The notes under the pieces were generated by a model, which saw only the letters and a program-made list of their open reading frames with translations, made no database searches and had not been told where the DNA came from. Shown here piece after piece: positions 25,402 through 38,571 of a DNA stretch of 64,000 nt (position 1 is the first letter of the stretch; every line of letters begins with the position of its first letter). The stretch spans positions 1,426,001-1,490,000 of the forward strand of contig JAMPIT010000437.1 of NCBI GenBank assembly GCA_026261815.1, in the 5' to 3' direction. This stretch comes from Monarcha castaneiventris obscurior. Lineage: Eukaryota > Chordata > Aves > Passeriformes > Monarchidae. The translations under genes and the position numbers were made by a program.

Positions 25402-27072
25402 CATAAGGGAGGTTTATCCTGTTCTTGAAAACCAGCTAATTTAGGAAATCCATCTAATTATGGAGTTAGTGAACCCAGTTTTTAGGTCAACTGCTGATTC
25501 CTGCTCAGCAGATTTTGGTGTCAAAACCCATTTCAGTGACAGCGTCAGCAGAAAGAACACTTGAAAAAACTCTGGGCGATAGAAGAATTAAACAATTAAT
25601 TTAAAAATCAAGATGAGCATTAGAAGAAGTAGCTACTTTTTATATTATGTATTTTAAGAGAATTTCAGGTGTTTTAAAACTGAATTTTAGAAAATTCAGG
25701 AGGTATTTGAGCTCACCTGAATGCTCCAGACCAATGAGCTTCATAGCCAAGCTGGACAGAGACACCTTTCTTCAGACATTGCTTCATCTCTTGGTGAAAC
25801 TTCATAATCTCATTAGAATTCTAAAAATTCCTGCACACAAAGTGCCAACTGTAGAAAAAAGAGTCATTACTCCAACTAACTGCTTTTTTAATATATTAAC
25901 AGTGTTGTCTTTACAAAATATGTGATTTCTGAAGTGCAGCTGGTTGTGGCATTGGTGAGCAGAGTAAACACTTGGATAATAGTAATTAATTAAATCATTA
26001 ATTTAGATTAATTTCCATGATGGCTGAAATAATACAGGATTTTAATTGAATGTAGGTAGAGAATAAAATTAGTTTGAAATGAAATAATTCACTTTTGCAT
26101 TGTATAATATCATTCTGTTGGTGTCTAAAAGCTGTTCACTTCAGGGACCCCTTTTAGGTTCTTACAAGAGACTAAAAAAAATTGCTTTGAACCATTTGTG
26201 CAGAATATTTATTTGTTTTTAGAGTAAGAAGCCAATGAGGAGTTGTAGGGATGCCATAATACAAACCAGAGCCTACAAGTAGAATTTAGGGTAACTTTAT
26301 TAATTAATGAACATTTATTGCCTTCAGAAATCACTCTAAAGCTTTTAGAATTTCTATTTTTTTGTTAGATTTTTATCCAAGACCTTTGTTTTTGTGGCAC
26401 CAAAAGTATCTCAGGCTTACAGGGTGCCTAATGGCTTTCAGTAATATTGCAGCATATGGGATACAGGATTTTGATGCAAATCTCTGTGCTAATTATGTGC
26501 AGATGAATCTTTCAGGCCTGCTATTGATCTGCAGTCAAAGACAATTTTTCAGTTAGCTCAAGTTTTATATCAATTCATATTTAGCAACTTTGCTGTAATT
26601 TAATTATCCACTGGTTTGGCTGTGGGAACCATATGTGGTCATGGGGCTCGTTTGTTTTCAGCAGGTCTTTTGGGAAATGTTATTTCCTAATGTTGATGGG
26701 GAAATATTTATTTCTCATGTTTTACATGATCTGTGCCAGCCCTGTCTCTGTCCAGCTGCCCTCTGTGGGCTCTGGGCATCCAGGCATTCCCAGGAATGGG
26801 TGTCCAGCAGCTTTGGTCCTACAGTTTCCCTTGTACATCCTTGGATGTTTAGATTCTCTACATGTGAGAGTGGAGAGTTTTTTTTGTCCATGGATATAAA
26901 TTCCAGTGGTGGGTTTTACAGCCTGAATGCCCAGAGAAAGGCTTTAAATGGCCCCATCTGCTCTGGCTGCTGGGCTCACGTTGGTGTTCAGTGTTGGGGG
27001 CCTCTCTAATGTCCACACCTTTAGGATTTGGATTTAGGAACCTTTAGATGAGATTAGGTTAAATTAATTATA

Positions 27073-27265
27073 ATTCCCTGTGAGGGTGGGCAGGCCCTGG
27101 CACTGCCCAGAGCAGCTGTGGCTGCCCCTGGATCCCTGGCAGTGCCCAAGGCCAGGCTGGATTGGGATTTGAGCAGCCTGGGACAGTGGGAGGTGTCCCT
27201 GCCATGGCAGGGGTGGCACTGGGTGGGATTTACGGTCCCTTCCAACCCAAACCATTTCATCATTT
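27073..27265 (+). mobile_element. CR1 LINE 3' end, ~190 bp
   Basis: Sense CR1: GAGCAGCTGTGGCTGCCCCT, GGGACAGTGGGAGGTGTCCC, ending CCAACCCAAACCATTTCATC. Confidence 0.92.
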
Positions 27266-27529
27266 TCTTAAAATCTTTCACAGGAAGTAGAAATGGAGCC
27301 CTGCTGGTTTTGTGCTTTTCCCACCCACCCTTTCAGGAAAACCTGGAATGCCAGCACACAGCTCTGAGTTCTGCAGTCCTCCAGCACCTTGTTCTGTGCC
27401 TGCACCATTGTCTTGTAGCTCCTATATATTAATTTCTTCAAGGATAGTATTTAATATGGGTAATAACCCCCTTGTTTTACTTATTGAAAGCCCATTTATC
27501 ACAACTTTATTAAACATGGAGAACTAAGT

Positions 27530-28200
27530 GTGCCATTTTCACCAAGTGCTTTCGCTCGCTCGTGTTCTCTTTGTTGCCCCAAATGAATGAAATTAGAACA
27601 AACAATCTCAGAGTCATTTGTAATCAGGCGCTGATTAATGGACTTTGGTTTCACAGCCATTATTCATTCAAGAACACCTGATATCTTTCCCATAAACAAA
27701 TCATGTTTGTCCAAATTAAGAAATTAAATGAAGCATTTGATGAGTTTATGATTGACCCTTCCAACTCGGAGCCCATTAGTCAATGTCGTTATCATGCAAA
27801 ACTGCCTGACTAATGTGCTAGCTGAATGTGCTGTGTGGATTTATTATGATTTCTGATTAATGCCTGCTGCAAGCCAAACCACGGGATTGTAATAATTCCT
27901 TGATTTTCATTTGAGCAGTCGCTGAAGATTTTCATCTGTGATGAAATGCATTTGTGTCCCATTAGATTTAGAGATGATTATGAGGTGTCGGCCGAATAAA
28001 TCTCAGCGTGGAGCAGAGGGTGCTTTGCAAGGACTTTCTCAGTGGTGGTGGGCCTTTTATGGGGCTGCTGCCTGTCATGAACAGGGATTTTTGGGTGGTT
28101 TAAGGGGAGTTCTCCCACTTAGGCTTTTGCAAATGTGGGGGGTCATAGACATTGATAGAAACAAGATCCCCACTGTATTTTTATAAGCGAAACATTTCTC
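27530..28200. promoter_or_regulatory. Candidate conserved non-coding block
   Basis: Repeat-free stretch with GCGCTGATTAATGG, TTGACCCTTCCAAC and GTCAATGTCGTTATCATGCA words. It is CpG-retaining with balanced composition, unlike the surrounding CR1-bearing DNA. Confidence 0.42.
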
Positions 28201-28944
28201 CTCGTAGAGACTAACAAGAAAATTTAATTTTATTTGGTTTTTGTTGTTTACACACCTTTATTAATATATAATATTTAATATCTGTATTTTTAGAAGAATT
28301 TTCCTGGGGATGTTTGGTAGCTTTAGTTACTTGGAAAGGATGTTATACAATGTTTTCTGCTGAAATAATGCTCTTGGAAAGCAGATGTTAAACTTCTGTA
28401 AGTTGAAACACTCCTCCAAATGTGATGCAAGGCAAATTGGCACTGAATTAAATCTGCATTGGATGATTTGAGCCCTGTTGCCACCAGCCCATTAAAGAAC
28501 TGCTCCGTGATCCATTGGAAAGGGCAGAACAGCATCATTAGTAAAAGGCAACAGTAATGAAAACTCGTGTCCTTTGCCATATCACTCGTATTGATCACCC
28601 CAGCAAGGAAAAAGGAAGTGTTTCAAAACACAGCTTATGTGAAAAATCAAATTAGGTGCCTTTATAGCAGATCCTCCCTTTAATTCCAGTTCTATTTCTC
28701 TTCTCTGTGGCTGCAGTGTGATTTATTATTGAGGATTTCTGAGCTGCTTTTGTTTAAGCCATCGTGTATCCCCTTATGTTCTTAAAATACCTGCTAAAAC
28801 TATTTAATCACAGGAGTTTCTTAAAGGTTTTGAGCATTTTATGCTGCTGATCTTAAGCCTTTGGAGAGTTTTCTCTGAGAAATGTGAGTGATTTTAGAGT
28901 GATGAGCCTCTTTGAGCAAGAGGAAATTGTAATTCCTTTGGACA

Positions 28945-29047
28945 GGGCTTGGAGCAGCCTGGGACAGTGGAAGGTGTCCCTGCCATGGCCAGGGATGGGA
29001 CTGGATGGGCTTTAAGGTCCCTTCCAACCCAGCTATTCTGGGATTCT
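28945..29047 (+). mobile_element. CR1 LINE 3' end, ~100 bp
   Basis: Sense CR1: GCTTGGAGCAGCCTGGGACA to CCCTTCCAACCCAGCTATTC. Confidence 0.88.
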
Positions 29048-29165
29048 CACTCACTGCAGCTCCAGGTTTGTCTCCTAATTTACAGTAGCACTGGGTTTGT
29101 TTCAGGATTTTCTGGTTTGAATTGTGGGTAAAGCTAAGGGGGAAAGGAATAAGCTGTGGAGGAGT

Positions 29166-29326
29166 ACATGGAATTCCAGGCTGGTTTGGGTTGCAAGGAC
29201 CTTCAAGCCCAGCTCATTGCACCCCCTGCCATGGGCAGGGACCCCTTCCATGGCCTCAGTTGCTCCTTGGGCTCTTCCAGGGCTGGAGCAACCACAGCTT
29301 CCCTGGGCATCCTGTGGCAGTCCAGT
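29166..29326 (-). mobile_element. CR1 LINE 3' end, diverged
   Basis: Reverse-strand CR1: GGCTGGTTTGGGTTGCAAGG, ACCCCCTGCCATGGGCAGGG, GGGCTGGAGCAACCACAGCT. Confidence 0.8.
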
Positions 29327-30111
29327 TAGAAATACATTCTTTTTAATCCATCTTAGCATTACCTTTGGGCCTGTACCATTCCCAGGTTTCCCTGCAGTAT
29401 GGACTGGCTTCTCAAAGCTTACTTTCCAGCCTTATTCCCAGAATTTCTGTGGTGAAGCCCACCCTCCCCTGTGCCTTGGTTGGTCCCCTCAGTGCCAGCT
29501 TGGTGGCCCCGCCTGGCTGAGCCTCCTCTGGGCCTTTCAGCTGGAAATTACTGACATTTTATTCCAAGGCTCAGCCTTGATAAACCAGGCCGTGCTCCCC
29601 CAGCAGATAAATGTCCATATTCAGCTGGTGCAGGTGATTATGTGGGGCTGCCACCAGAGAAACCCTAAAGCATCCTATTAGCAGGGCCTGGGCCTCGGAA
29701 TAAAGGCCTCAATTACGGAGCACTGCCGAGCCCTGACGAGGCACTCCCGTGACATTAATGGTGTCTTTATAACCTTTTTAACTTCTGCTGCCTCTGACAG
29801 AGCACCACAATCACAGCCATGGCTTTGCCCTTGGCAAGCAAAACCTCGTTTGGAGAGGATAATAAGTATTTACTATTTAGATGGCTGGCAATAAAATTTC
29901 TCTGAATGAGATTTTACTGAGAAAATGCAAACTGATTCAATTACTTCCTTTAATGGACTGCGGAGGGCTGTAATAACAGTTTGTGGAAGCTGCAAGTCTA
30001 ATGTTTAGCTTCTTTCTTTCTTTTTTTTTTTTTTTCTGGTTGTTTTTTGGTGTGAAAATACAAACTGATTCTTCTTCCAGAATTATATCATGGGATTGTG
30101 TCGTGAATTTA

Positions 30112-30185
30112 GGTCATGGAATCATTAAGCTTGAAAAAAAATCCTGCAAAATCATCAAGCCCAACCCAGCATTGCCACCATTTGT
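30112..30185 (-). mobile_element. Old CR1 LINE fragment
   Basis: GGTCATGGAATCATTAAGCT then AAAATCATCAAGCCCAACCC matches the CR1 3' end in reverse. Confidence 0.75.
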
Positions 30186-32555
30186 CCTAGAAAACTTAAT
30201 CCAACTTTTCCCTGCATGTCCCATGATACTTTTCTCATCTTAAAAGTGGATAAAAACCTCAAATGTTGACAGTCTTATAGTGGCAAAGAGTGTTGGGAAT
30301 CCCTAAATATTCTTGTGGGGTAATTCCTATCATCTGGCCCTAGGATTATGTGCAGAAACATGTGGAATGGGGTGTCAGTTATGTCTTAAAAATAGATATT
30401 TCTTGGAAATCCATGGAGCATCCACTGCCTCTCAAAGCAGTGTAGAACACAAGTGGTTTAATAACTGGGCCAGCAGAAGGGATTTCTCAGGTGATGTAGA
30501 ATATTGATGGGATTTAGGAAAAAGTCCTTTTAAGGACATGTATGAGAAACAGTTACTGAAATTATTTGGGTTTCTTGTATTTCTAAACAAATAAGCAGCT
30601 TGTGAAAGTGATCTGCAAATGTTTATTTATTCTCTACTATATCCTAAACCCAGCTGTGTATTAAATAAGTAAAATCATCCTGATCCACGTTTTAAAGAGT
30701 GCTTTGTTCTATGTCTGGATCCAGGATGGAGAACCAAGTACAAATTTTGGAAATCCCTAAATGTGTGTCTTTACCAGGCCACTAGTTCTGTATTTTCATT
30801 CATTCAGAGAATTCCTTGTTGTTGCAGGGATGGAATTTATTGAAATGGGATCCATATTATTTTATGCTAAAATATTTCTGCACGTGCTTACATCACAATT
30901 TACCAATTTCACTGATTTGCCCCTTTTATTCCCTGGCATTGATGTGGGTTTTTGTCTTTTCTTCCAGAGTTTTTAATAATTTCAGGAAATCTGTGTTTGT
31001 GGCATTAGGGAGTGCCAGGGACACCACCAAACTTCGTTAGTGCAGCTCTGGAAGAAGACACAGGATAATATTTCCTTCCCTTTTTAACCATCAGTCACTG
31101 TACAGAGCCGCTGTGCCGACAAATTCATAACCTCCTCTGTATTTGATTTAAAAAAAATAAACCAAACCAACTTTTGCTTTCCCCAGTTCAATAACTCCCT
31201 AGAAATGTGCTTTTATACAGTGTAGCTCATACAATCCTGCACGGGCTTATAAATTGAAATCCCGCTTTTTTTGGACGTTCCCGCCTGGATGACTGATGGC
31301 TGTGTGTATTTGCCATAAAATTTTAATTATGACAGAGTTATGAATCACTGCTCTCGCTGGTTTAAGTGTTAAAAAATGATGGGTTTGTTGTTTATTAAAC
31401 TTGGGAGGGTGGAGGAAGAAAATGGGAAAGGCTTTGAGTTGTGTGGGCTGGATCCCGAGCTCGGATGTTTGTTCAGGAGCAGCCCTGGAGCTGATTTTGG
31501 ATGTGCCCTTCCCTCCCTGGGTGCTGCTCCTACCCAGGGTGATAAATACCATTAATTTTATTGCTTTAACCATCCCTGGGTGTCCTGGGTAGGGGTTTAT
31601 AATCATCCCATCCCTGGGGAATGGGGCTTTGGCTGTTGCTGCAGGAATAGAGGAGCAGCCCTGCTCCTTCCCCTTCTGAGCACAGGATGTGGCAATAAAA
31701 GCACGGCGTTCACAGAGAAACACCAAATATTTACAGCTTATTAAGGGCTATAACTAGAGTTGTGCAGAACTTTAAATGGAACATGGTTTTTGTTAAAAGT
31801 GTCAGATTTTTTGCTAACAGTATCAGTGTGTTTAAACACAAATCCCCTTAGAACATCACAACGCTCGATATTTCCCCATTTTTTCCCAAATTTTAGGCAG
31901 AGAACGTGTGCAGCAGCACCCGATGTATTTGGCATGTGAGGGATTGCTTTAAACAACCCCACTTTGAATTTTTCTGCCTTGAAATGAGCTTTATTTGGCT
32001 TCCCCTTTGGCCTGGCTGGCAGGGCAGGGCTTTTCCACGCAGACAGAGGAACAGCTTGGAGTGGTTGCAGGGCTTTAATCCCTGGGGGAATGGTCCAGGC
32101 TCGGCTTTTCAGGGATGTGCTGCACAACAGGGTGATGCCATTTGGGCATTAGCAGGGAGAGCACCTGGGGAATCGGGGATGAATGAGGAGAGCTGGGACT
32201 CGGGGCAGTGGGGGCCTGTTAGTGCTGCCCACTCCTGCCACAGACTGTGATAGGGCTAAATGAGTTTTAAAGGACAAAGTTGGGGGATTATAAAGTCCTT
32301 TATGGTTTGATCCATGTGGAATCGGTCCTGGTAATAAGGAACATCCCTGTGGCACTGTAAACTGAGGGGAAAAAATTCCAAAATTTAAAATATTTGTCAT
32401 TTATGTTATAATTTCAGGAGTAGCATCTCATTTTTCTTCCTCATGGACATTAAATATCGTGTGACGGTATATTCTACTTGCAATTATTCATATTTAAATG
32501 TTTCAGTCACCAGCCGATGGAAAGAAACTTTTTACTTTCCAACAACATAGATAAT

Positions 32556-32615
32556 TCTTGGAAGTTATGGACTGGATGGCCTTGAAGGTCTTTTCCAACC
32601 TTAATGATTCTATTA
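32556..32615 (+). mobile_element. CR1 LINE 3' tail fragment
   Basis: GGACTGGATGGCCTTGAAGG, TCTTTTCCAACCTTAATGAT, TCTATT: the classic CR1 end. Confidence 0.85.
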
Positions 32616-33650
32616 GTTTATTTTTAGTAAATTAAGCTTAAAATCAAAACTCAGCTTTATTATTCATTTCAACTGATTTCATATTTTTGTTAGCCTCAGT
32701 GAAAATATTGGATGTGTGCATTCACGGTATTTTTTAAATTGACTCAGCTGGTTACTTGCTGGTAACAAAGCAGTGAATGTTTCTGTAACAAAGGGAAATA
32801 CCAAAATAAAAAAATACTAAATATTAAATCCTAAAATAAAAATAATTTGGTGCTGTAAGGAATCAGTGGTACTTCCAGGAAATCCAACATAACACTGGGG
32901 TGAGATTAAAACCATTAACCCCTTGCCTCAGCTCCCGAGCTTGGAATTTTCCATCAGAAAGGAGGCTGAGGGATCAATATGAAGATCTGTTGATAATGTT
33001 ATATTAATTAGAGCCATCAAACCCGTGCTTGGAGCGTGGCAGCTGCCAGGGAGAGGGAGCAGAGCAGAGTGCATGGGCACTGAGGTGGGGCAATTCCCAT
33101 GGAGCCGCTGCTCCGCCTTCCATCGACTTTGCTTCTTTGGGGCAGCAGAGGCCCCCCAAAGCTGCTGCTGCTCAATGATTCCCTCCCAGCAGTGATGTAA
33201 TTAAAGGCTCAGCCGCTGTTTGTGGGGCTGCCTGGGCATTGATCATCCCGGAGCTGGGAAGGGATCGATGGGGGGATGCAGGGGAGGGCCCCGGAGGGCG
33301 GGAGGAGCGCTCGGAACACGGCTCCGGGACACAGAGGGGATGGGGACCTGCACCTGGGGCTGACCCGTGCCCAGCTCAGCCCTCAACCTGTGCTTTGTTA
33401 CCTGTTCTTGCCATGTGGGCTCAGACCAGCCTGGCCTGGTTAGTATTGACTGGGGGCTCTTCAAAGGAATCAAATCCAGTGCTGGCAGAAGGTAGGGATT
33501 AAAGCAGTTAAATGGATTTTTCAGAGGGAGTTATTACCCTGCTTGCAACATTTGTACAAATTTTAAGATTAATCTGTTAATATTATTTCCAAAAGTGTTA
33601 TGATGAAAGTTACCTGAAGAAAGGGATGTTTTTTGTAAAAAGTGTGTGTT

Positions 33651-33712
33651 ATAGAATGGCTTGGGTTGGATGGGGCCTTAGAGACCATCCAGTTCCACCC
33701 CCTGCCACCTTC
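33651..33712 (-). mobile_element. CR1 LINE 3' tail (reverse half of an inverted pair)
   Basis: ATAGAATGGCTTGGGTTGGA, then CCATCCAGTTCCACCCCCTG. It directly abuts a sense CR1 at 33727. Confidence 0.85.
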
Positions 33713-33726
33713 TGATGGATGCCCCA

Positions 33727-33858
33727 TCCCTGGCAGTGCCCAAGGCCAGGCTGGGCTTGGAGCAGCCTGGGACAGTGGGAGGTGTCCTGCCCATGGCAGG
33801 GGTGGCACTGGGTGGGCTTTAAGGTCCCTTCCAACCCAAACCGTTCCACGGTTCTGTG
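33727..33858 (+). mobile_element. CR1 LINE 3' end (forward half of an inverted pair)
   Basis: CCCTGGCAGTGCCCAAGGCC to CCCTTCCAACCCAAACCGTT. It lies in opposite orientation to the adjacent copy. Confidence 0.9.
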
Positions 33859-34699
33859 CTTGGGTGGTTGAGTAGTGAAATTAAGCGTGATTAACACAAT
33901 TATTAGATCTTCATTAAATAGCACAACTTCCATATAAAGGATACCCAGACATCCCATGGGTGCACGTACAAGTTCAGAACCCATCTTTGTGAGGGATGAA
34001 GGATGATGGGCCCCAACTGGTGCTCTGCTGCCAGTTCCACGAGGTTTTGTGCATTCCCTCTCCTCGTGGTTAAAGCCATTAAACACCTCGTGAGGTTTTA
34101 ATAATTCCAATTATTTCTATTTTCTAAGAATGAGAGAAACACCCTCTGAAGTACTTCGCAGAGCTCTCCCATCCAAAGTTAAAGCTGGCTGGAAATGAAA
34201 CCTAATTGGAGAAAGTTTATGGAACTTGTGGTGTTGAATAAGGCTGCTTATTTATTACTTTGCTACAGCTTTATACAAATATATAGATGCACATGTGTCT
34301 GAGGGAAAATTATGCTGTCCAGACTTACGAGAGCCAGTTGGAATCTCTCAAGGTTGCAGATGAGCAGTAGAAATGCATGTGTATATTATCAGCTCCGTGC
34401 CCTTGGCAGTGACTTCCTCACTGATGACAAATCTTTCTTCTCTCATCTCCTGGAAATCGGTGCTTTGGTGGTTTTCCCTCTTGGATTTGTCTGTTTTCCC
34501 ATTTGCTCTAATGGGCTCTACTTGAACTTTTAGAAAACAAGCATTTATTTGAAATACATTAAGAAACACAGTACTTCAGAAAAATGTTTGATACCCCAAA
34601 TTCCTTCCTGAATTATTTAAGTGCTGCTGCAGCAAACTGTTTACTCAGGGATGTTCAGCCTGGTGTGTAGTAGGGGTGTAGTTTTCTTTTAATGCAGTT

Positions 34700-35400
34700 A
34701 TTGAATTCCAACCCACAGAGCCTCTGGCGGGGTTCCAGGAGCGCTCTGCTGCGCCGAGTGAAGATAAATTGTGTGTTTTCAGCAGCATTTCTTCATCTTC
34801 ATCACTTAATCTGCAATGAAATTTTACAGCCAGCCGCTTGAATATTTAAGCAATATATTTACCTCTTTTATCCTGGGGGAGTATTTAATAATGCTGAGTA
34901 CACTAAATGATTAGAGGAGTTGAGGATAGGGGCTGAGAACGTGGAGTTTGCCATGCTTTTCTCCTCCGGGATGAGCCCCGCGCTCTCGGCGGCGTTCCCG
35001 GGCTGCTGGGGGGTAATTGAGTGTGTGTTGGCATCAGCCCTAAGTCCTCCCCACAAATCTTTCCTTGACACACACTCCCCCTTTTGGTGCCACACGTCAG
35101 GTTCTTTTGGCTGCCTGTCTCAGGATTCCGCAGTTCCGGCACAGTAAATCCCGGGAGTTCGACCCTGAAGTTTTCCACCTCGTCCTTTCCTGATTTTGCA
35201 GTGCCCCCGTTCAATATCTTGTGACTTAACACTCCGTGGTGCTGATACTCTTTTTCTTTAACCGTGTCTTGGTGGTTATGACTTAGAGGTTTTAAAAAAA
35301 TAACTTTAAAAAACAAGTTCCTTTTGATCTTTCTCGTTTGCCGTTGCTTCACGAAGGTTTTTCATTAACGCTGTGCTCAGAGTGGGAAATGATCATGAGT
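34700..35400. promoter_or_regulatory. Candidate conserved non-coding block
   Basis: Repeat-free block containing GCTGCGCCGAGTGAAGATAA, a CpG-rich centre (CGCGCTCTCGGCGGCGTTCC at 34980) and TAATGCTGAG/AAATGATTAGAG motifs. Regulatory identity is inferred. Confidence 0.42.
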
Positions 35401-36757
35401 GGGGTGAACAAAGTTCCTTCTTTCTGCAAAAAATCCTCTGAAATGCTTCCTGATTCGTGCACCATTGTTTGAATATCAATTATGCTCCGTTCTTGATTAA
35501 GTATGCTCCAACAGGAGCCACTTACACAGCTTTATTCCTTATGTTTTCACTCCTGATGTTTTCATTCAGTTGGAAAACGGGAGCTGAAAATTCCCGGAGC
35601 CCTCCCAAGGTGCTGGGGGCTGCTTTGGCTTCTCGTGGAGTTGTTCCCTGTAATCAGCTGTGTGTGCTCCGTGCTTTATTGCTTCCTCTCCGTAGCCACA
35701 TGAGTTGTCATCTACTTGATTTCCACTTAACGTGGCCATTCCTGACGTTGGGAAATTGGCAGATGAAAGAAGGGCTCGTTTGGAATCGAAGTTTTGGGAG
35801 TGAATTTTTCAAGTTTGCTGACAAGCTGTCAGGCTGAATTCTGCCTTTCCCCAGGAAGAAAAGCTGACTGTCATTCCCAATCTACAGCCTGCAACGACAA
35901 TTGTATTTGAGGCACAGTGCCATGTTTTTCCCCAGAAATCATTTAAATAATTTTTCTGAGTGGTTATATTTTAAGCAAGGGAGTGTTTTTTGAATTAAAA
36001 GGATTTATTTGTGGAATTAATTAAATGGAGGAGCTGTTAGGTTTTCATGTGAAGGTTTGTGGCTGGTACAACATCAACATGAAGGAGCTGCATGGCTGGC
36101 AGATTCCATGAGGTTTGAGTGTTTCCTGGGAGCTGGGATGTGGGATGGGACACGGTGTGTGCAGCTGGAGGGTTTGGTTGAGCTCTGCTTACAGCAGGGT
36201 GCAGAACCAAGGTCGTGGTTTGGTCTGAGATCCTCGCAGGAAAGGGAGCACTGAAGTCACTGAGGAGGGAAAAAGCAACCTGAATCTGTCCCTCAGAATG
36301 TGTGTGATGGTTTGAAAGGATTTATTCCATGAAGACACCTTCCACCAGCCCAGTTTGCTCCAGCCTGGCCTCCCTCCTTTCACCTGCTCAGCAGATCCAT
36401 GTCAGCCGTGTCCATTGTCCTCTCCTTTCTCCATCCAAGGTGTGCCAGGGGGAAAGAAACGACTCTGCAACAAATAGTGGCTTAAGAACAATTGAAATAA
36501 ATTGAATTAAATTAGAGTTTTTCATAGGGATCACTTCTTGTTTTTCTAATTGACCTGGAAATTACTCCTGAAGGATACAGCAATAAGGGCGTTCTTTACT
36601 CCGTCATTTTTTATGTATGGAATTCATTTCTTTGCTCCTAAATGTTGGTGCCTCTTTTGGCTCAGTAGTTTAGGGGAGAAGGTTTAACTCCAGGTCATCC
36701 TTTTCCTTTCCTCAGCTTTTCATTCCTTAAGGATGAAGCTCTTCCTTTCTCATCAGC

Positions 36758-37009
36758 TGGAGGAAATGGCCTCAAGTTACACTGGGGGAAGTTTGGATTA
36801 GATTTGAGGAAAAATTTCTTCATGGAAAAGGTGGAATGAGCTGCCCAGGGAAGTGGTGGGGTCTTCATCCCTGGAAGTGTTCAGAAAATGCATGGATGTG
36901 GCACTTGGGGACAGGGTTAGTGCTGGCCCTGGCAGTGCTGGATTAGCAGTTGGGCTTGATGATCTCAGAGGGCTTTTCCAACCTTAATGATTCCTAATTC
37001 CATGATTCC
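36758..37009 (+). mobile_element. CR1 LINE 3' end, older subfamily
   Basis: TGGAGGAAATGGCCTCAAGT, AATTTCTTCATGGAAAAGGT, GATGTGGCACTTGGGGACAG, CTTTTCCAACCTTAATGATT. Confidence 0.9.
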
Positions 37010-38171
37010 CACCCCTCTCTCCCTAAAGAAACTCGCCTAGAAGGTGCCATTTAAACACTTCCATTGGAATCACTGAATTACTCTAAGAACTGGTTTCCTC
37101 CCCAGGACTAAATATCACAGGAGACAAGAATCACATCCAATTCTGCTGTTTTCCCGAGCTGGGCTGCAGGATGGGGGAGCAGATCCGAGGTGAAACATTA
37201 CTTGATTAGGAGATGTCGAGGTGGATAATGTACAGCGTTTTCTGGGATGGAAACAAATCCTCAGAATATTTAACAGCAGCCCCTGCAATGAGTCAGGAGC
37301 CACAGAAGCAACTGAAGCCAATTAATCCTTAGTGTTAAACCCTATTTAGGTTGGATTTTTCCTCCACCGTGTGGTTTGGGGGGGGGGGGGAACTGTGGGA
37401 GAAGGAAAGAAATTAGGGATGCACTAAATAATGGATGAATGTACCTAGCCAAGATCTGCTGATTAAGTCTTCTTTAGGATTATTATTATAAATAGGGAGT
37501 GCCAGATCCTCAGCTGGACTAAATGGGCTTGGCTTGGTTCAAGTAATGGAATTGTGCCAGCTTGAATTCGCTGAGGATCTGGCCCTTAATTCTGGAAAAG
37601 GAGGCTATTTTGGGGAGGAGAATGCTGGGGACTGTGAGAAGTTTGGTGATGATAACACTGTTTTCCTGGTAATATCAGGAAAAAATGTAAATGGCTATTC
37701 TTTTGAATTTTGTAATGAGATTCAAATAACTACTTGATGTGATTTCATTAGATGGAAATGACTTTTCCCCCCAAGTAGCTACACCTTAACCCCCTGCATG
37801 TAGGAAGGGAATATGCATGGAAATTGTGGTGGTTTATTTAATTTTGTGGATGGTTGTCTCTTGCACCAGCATTTCTGCCCTTCTTACCCAAAAAAGGCCT
37901 CGATGGCCATTGCATGTTCAATGGGAGGAAACAGCAATAAATAGATTTGATTTTGGAAATCCGTTTCCCACTCTGCTTTTCCACCAAGAGTAAAGTGGGC
38001 TGTGATATCAGATGGCAGCGATTTCAATTCCAACGTGGGGTCTCGTCTGGCTGCATTTTAGAAATGGATCAACAAATCAGATTGCAAGTCTGCTGATTTG
38101 GTAATTGCTTATAAAAACCCGACCAACAATTTATTTCCATAGCAAAGGAAATACATGTTGTTCTTCAATAC

Positions 38172-38571
38172 CTTAAAATACAGTGTTTGACCATCTAGGG
38201 TGGGCTCAAAACAAATCCAGTTCTGAAATAACACCTCCTTAAGCGGGATCTCTTGGAAGGACTAAAAACAACATCACAGAACAAGTTTGTTATATTCCTA
38301 ATTGTTCTGACCATAGAATTAATTTCCCAATCAGAGGGGGGCACAGCTTTTTCATCACTCTCCAGTACCATAAAACCCAGTGTCTGACCATTTGGCGTGG
38401 TCACATTTACACTTAAAAACAACCAGTTGTGAAGAAATACCTCTTTAAGGAGGATATCTTGGAAGGACTAAAAATAACATCGCGGAACAAGTTTGTTATA
38501 TTCCTAATTGTTCTGACCATAGAATTAATTTCCCAGTCCAAGGGGGGGCACGGCTTTTTCATCACTCCCAG
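38172..38571 (+). repeat. Tandem duplication, ~206-bp period, two copies
   Basis: Copy 1 (about 38172-38366) and copy 2 (about 38372-38571) align over nearly their whole length. A 48-bp core starting ACAAGTTTGTTATATTCCTA (at 38281 and 38487) and ending AATTTCCCA is identical in both. The core contains CTAATTG and TTAATT homeodomain-type cores. Flanking parts differ by small substitutions and an extra ~10 bp in copy 2. Probably a duplicated non-coding regulatory element. Confidence 0.95.

Noticed and set aside
37378..37390. Run of 13 G residues
   Set aside because: A simple homopolymer; a single run alone supports no specific structure.
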